A stretch of 64,000 nt of DNA. It comes from Chloroflexota bacterium. GTDB lineage: Bacteria; Chloroflexota; Anaerolineae; CG2-30-64-16. The stretch covers positions 96,517 through 160,516 of the forward strand of contig JAPLHB010000105.1 in the NCBI GenBank assembly GCA_026389845.1, read 5' to 3'. Of the stretch, positions 62,415 to 64,000 are shown piece by piece; positions within the stretch are counted from its first letter, which is position 1; the number at the start of each line of letters is the position of its first letter. A program made the position numbers and the translations under genes. A model generated the notes under the pieces. That model worked only from the letters and a program-made list of their open reading frames with translations, was not told the origin of the DNA and searched no databases.

Positions 62415-64000
62415 CTACGGCCCCACCACCACTCGCACTACCGCAACTGCCCGCATTCCATTTGTCCCCGTGACTTGCAGTCGCAGTGTATAGGTCCCCC
62501 TTTTCAGCGTCTCCGTGTGCCAGAGGCCCAGTTGGCCGGCCGTGACCGGCGCAGTCTTGGGTAGCTCGACCGGCAACCAGCCCACTGCCACTTCTTGTTC
62601 GCCCGGCACGAACTCCAACACATAGCTGCTGAACGTCGGGCCGTCGGCCGTGCCCATGATTTTGACCGGGCCGGAGACGGTCGCGCGGTCGGCCGGCTCG
62701 GTGATGATCGCGCGCAGAGCGAGTGCGGCCGTGGGTGGCGCGGTTGCAGGGGGCGGAGTGGTCGGCGTGGCGGTCGAGGGCGAGGCTGAGGTTGAGGTCG
62801 AGGTGGGCGAAAGCGGCGCGGCCGTGGGGGCCGCGGTCGGGGTCGCGGCGAGCGTCGGCGCGGGGGAGGGCGAGGCGGTCGCCGCCGGCGTGGCCGTCGC
62901 GGTCGCCGCCAGGGTCGGGGTCAGCGTGGCCGTCGGCGTGCTGGTCGGGGTCCGAGATGGCGTGGGCGTGCTGGTCGGCGTGGCCGTCGGGACGATTACC
63001 CGGACGTAGGCCACGTTGGAAACCGCCGCGGGATAATCCATGTTGGCGGGGTCGTAGGCCGCCAGCCGCAGCGAAAAGTCGTCCACGTTGTGCTTCGCCA
63101 CCGGTTTCGCCGTGTCCCAGCCGGCGATGATGCCGTCAACGTCACCCTGCGCCGGCCCGGAGATCACCCCCCAGCCGATGGGGCCGCGGCCGACGCCGTA
63201 CTCGACGCGCCAGACGAGCGGCGGCGGCAGGTGGATGCGTCCGCCGATCTCCACCACGCCCGTCACTGTGCCGTCGTTGAGCGGGCTGTAGAGCGTCAGC
63301 TCCGGCGGGAAGGCGTAGGCGGGCTGATCGGCGGCGAATTGCGGGATGCCGTGCGCTTCGGCCCAGGCGCGATACTTCGACGGGAAGATCATCGCGTCGC
63401 GCGTCTCGATCCGGTCCGCGGGGGTGAATTCGGTCGCCAGCTTGCCCGTCACCTTGTCCACGCGGACGCGTTGGTGCAGGTCGAATTGAGCGGGCAGCGG
63501 CCCCTGGTTGGCAGCGAACAGCTCCTCGCGGGTGTTCTGGCACGCCTCGCTCGGCAACGTGCCGGTGTCGGCGCAGACGCGGATGCGCTGGATGCCGGGC
63601 GGCTCGACGAACGACTGCACGGGCTTCCCTTGCAGCGCGCGCGCCATCGTGTTCTGCCACACGGGCGCCGCACCCAGGCTGCCGGCCACCTTCTGCATCG
63701 GCTTGTTGTCCGCGTTGCCCAGCCACACCCCCACGGCCAGATCGGGCGTGTAGCCGAGCGTCCAGGCGTCGCGATAGTCGTTGCTCGTCCCCGTTTTGGC
63801 CGCGGAGGGCCGGTCGGGCAGGCTGAGCAGCGCCGCGCTCGCGCCGAACATCGGTCGCCGCGCCTCCTGATCGCCCAGGATCGCGGTCATCAGGAAGACG
63901 TGCTGCGGGTTGATCGCGGGTTGGGCCGGGGCGGGCGTGACCGCGGGGGCCGCGCCCTTCGTCGCGGCCGCCGTGCAGGAAGCGACCGCATCCGCGCCGT
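62415..64000 (-). CDS. Class A penicillin-binding protein, C-terminal part (start beyond window)
   Basis: The frame is open to the last base, so the N-terminal glycosyltransferase region lies outside. The transpeptidase KTGTSNDYRDAWTLGYTPDLAVGVWLGNAD motif is present, then a PBP1A-type tail (VWQNTMARALQGKP, RVCADTGTLPSEACQNTREELFA). A roughly 90-residue TPT/AP-rich linker follows, then a C-terminal beta-domain (IITEPADRATVSGPVKIMGTADG) and stop. The catalytic Ser lies in the missing part. It cross-links peptidoglycan outside the membrane. It converges on the FAD oxidoreductase with six bases between stops. Confidence 0.88.
   Translation of the reverse strand, partial: GADAVASCTAAATKGAAPAVTPAPAQPAINPQHVFLMTAILGDQEARRPMFGASAALLSLPDRPSAAKTGTSNDYRDAWTLGYTPDLAVGVWLGNADNKPMQKVAGSLGAAPVWQNTMARALQGKPVQSFVEPPGIQRIRVCADTGTLPSEACQNTREELFAANQGPLPAQFDLHQRVRVDKVTGKLATEFTPADRIETRDAMIFPSKYRAWAEAHGIPQFAADQPAYAFPPELTLYSPLNDGTVTGVVEIGGRIHLPPPLVWRVEYGVGRGPIGWGVISGPAQGDVDGIIAGWDTAKPVAKHNVDDFSLRLAAYDPANMDYPAAVSNVAYVRVIVPTATPTSTPTPSRTPTSTPTATLTPTLAATATATPAATASPSPAPTLAATPTAAPTAAPLSPTSTSTSASPSTATPTTPPPATAPPTAALALRAIITEPADRATVSGPVKIMGTADGPTFSSYVLEFVPGEQEVAVGWLPVELPKTAPVTAGQLGLWHTETLKRGTYTLRLQVTGTNGMRAVAVVRVVVGP

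Overview
The window is high-GC chromosomal DNA, most likely from an uncultivated Chloroflexota bacterium of the Anaerolineae/Caldilineae type. That placement is an inference. It rests on TPT-rich linkers in secreted proteins, secreted proteins ending in a short LP-hydrophobic-RR tail, O-antigen ligase fused to a second membrane part and TPRs, AP/TP-rich lipoproteins, and a bacterial core cluster rpsB-tsf-pyrH-frr-uppS-cdsA. I recognise no rRNA, tRNA, CRISPR array or complete transposon.

Layout. (1) 1-14.6 kb is accessory: the 3' part of an AGE-family (cellobiose 2-epimerase-like) gene; an SmtB/ArsR-type metal sensor with an SmtB-like operator, coupled to a 50-codon ORF and a Yip1 membrane protein; a tandem island of small methyltransferases (four ICMT/PEMT-like membrane enzymes and several COG3315-type soluble ones) in which at least five copies or neighbours are broken; a 1098-residue secreted HExxH protein; a broken formylglycine-generating-enzyme-like gene; and an AHSA1-PDZ-DinB fusion. 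(2) 14.7-19.6 kb is a sugar/polyol catabolic patch: iolB, zinc alcohol dehydrogenase, Gfo/Idh/MocA oxidoreductase, aldo-keto reductase, and a truncated Ldh2 gene fused to a Yip1 gene scrap. (3) 19.6-48.2 kb is the conserved backbone: NfeD protease, PEBP lipoprotein, DNA methyltransferase, nadE, NYN-HEAT protein, O-antigen ligase-TPR, WecA/TagO-like transferase, two cyclophilins, VTT protein, RNase Z, Trm112, rpsB-tsf-pyrH-frr-uppS-cdsA, an Atg22-like MFS protein, glpX, rho and a LysM-M23 peptidase. (4) 48.2-62.4 kb is a catabolic locus: a divergent 845-residue protein of unknown function, a complete dipeptide/oligosaccharide-type ABC importer, an HpaI-family aldolase, a DapA/NanA-family aldolase, and one intact plus one truncated FAD oxidoreductase. 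(5) The right edge carries the C-terminal half of a class A penicillin-binding protein.

The most striking structure is not a gene. In the backbone region (about 21.0-47.1 kb) most intergenic gaps hold a tract of degenerate tandem repeats with a period of 7 (two have a period near 8). The repeat 'word' differs between tracts, and a reverse-complementary arm usually lies on the other side of a short spacer, so each tract can fold into a long hairpin. One tract is 37 uninterrupted copies of GTG[A/G]TGC. The tracts supply start-proximal or stop-proximal codons to several genes. I saw none in the accessory regions on either side. They resemble in kind the heptanucleotide STRR repeats of filamentous cyanobacteria. 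A second family of MITE-like elements (GTCACCCTGAG ... CTCAGNATGAC ends) is present in three full copies and one tandem fragment.

Regulation visible in the sequence includes SmtB-like operators at 1483 and 2741, an ATGTCG-N2-CGACAT palindrome after a TTGACA promoter at 16937, a TAACATGTTA palindrome inside the ABC-operon promoter at 50932, a promoter plus 5'-terminal hairpin for rpsB, a strong extended -10 promoter with a roughly 380-nt leader for rho, and a perfect 14-bp stem-loop between the ABC binding-protein and permease genes.
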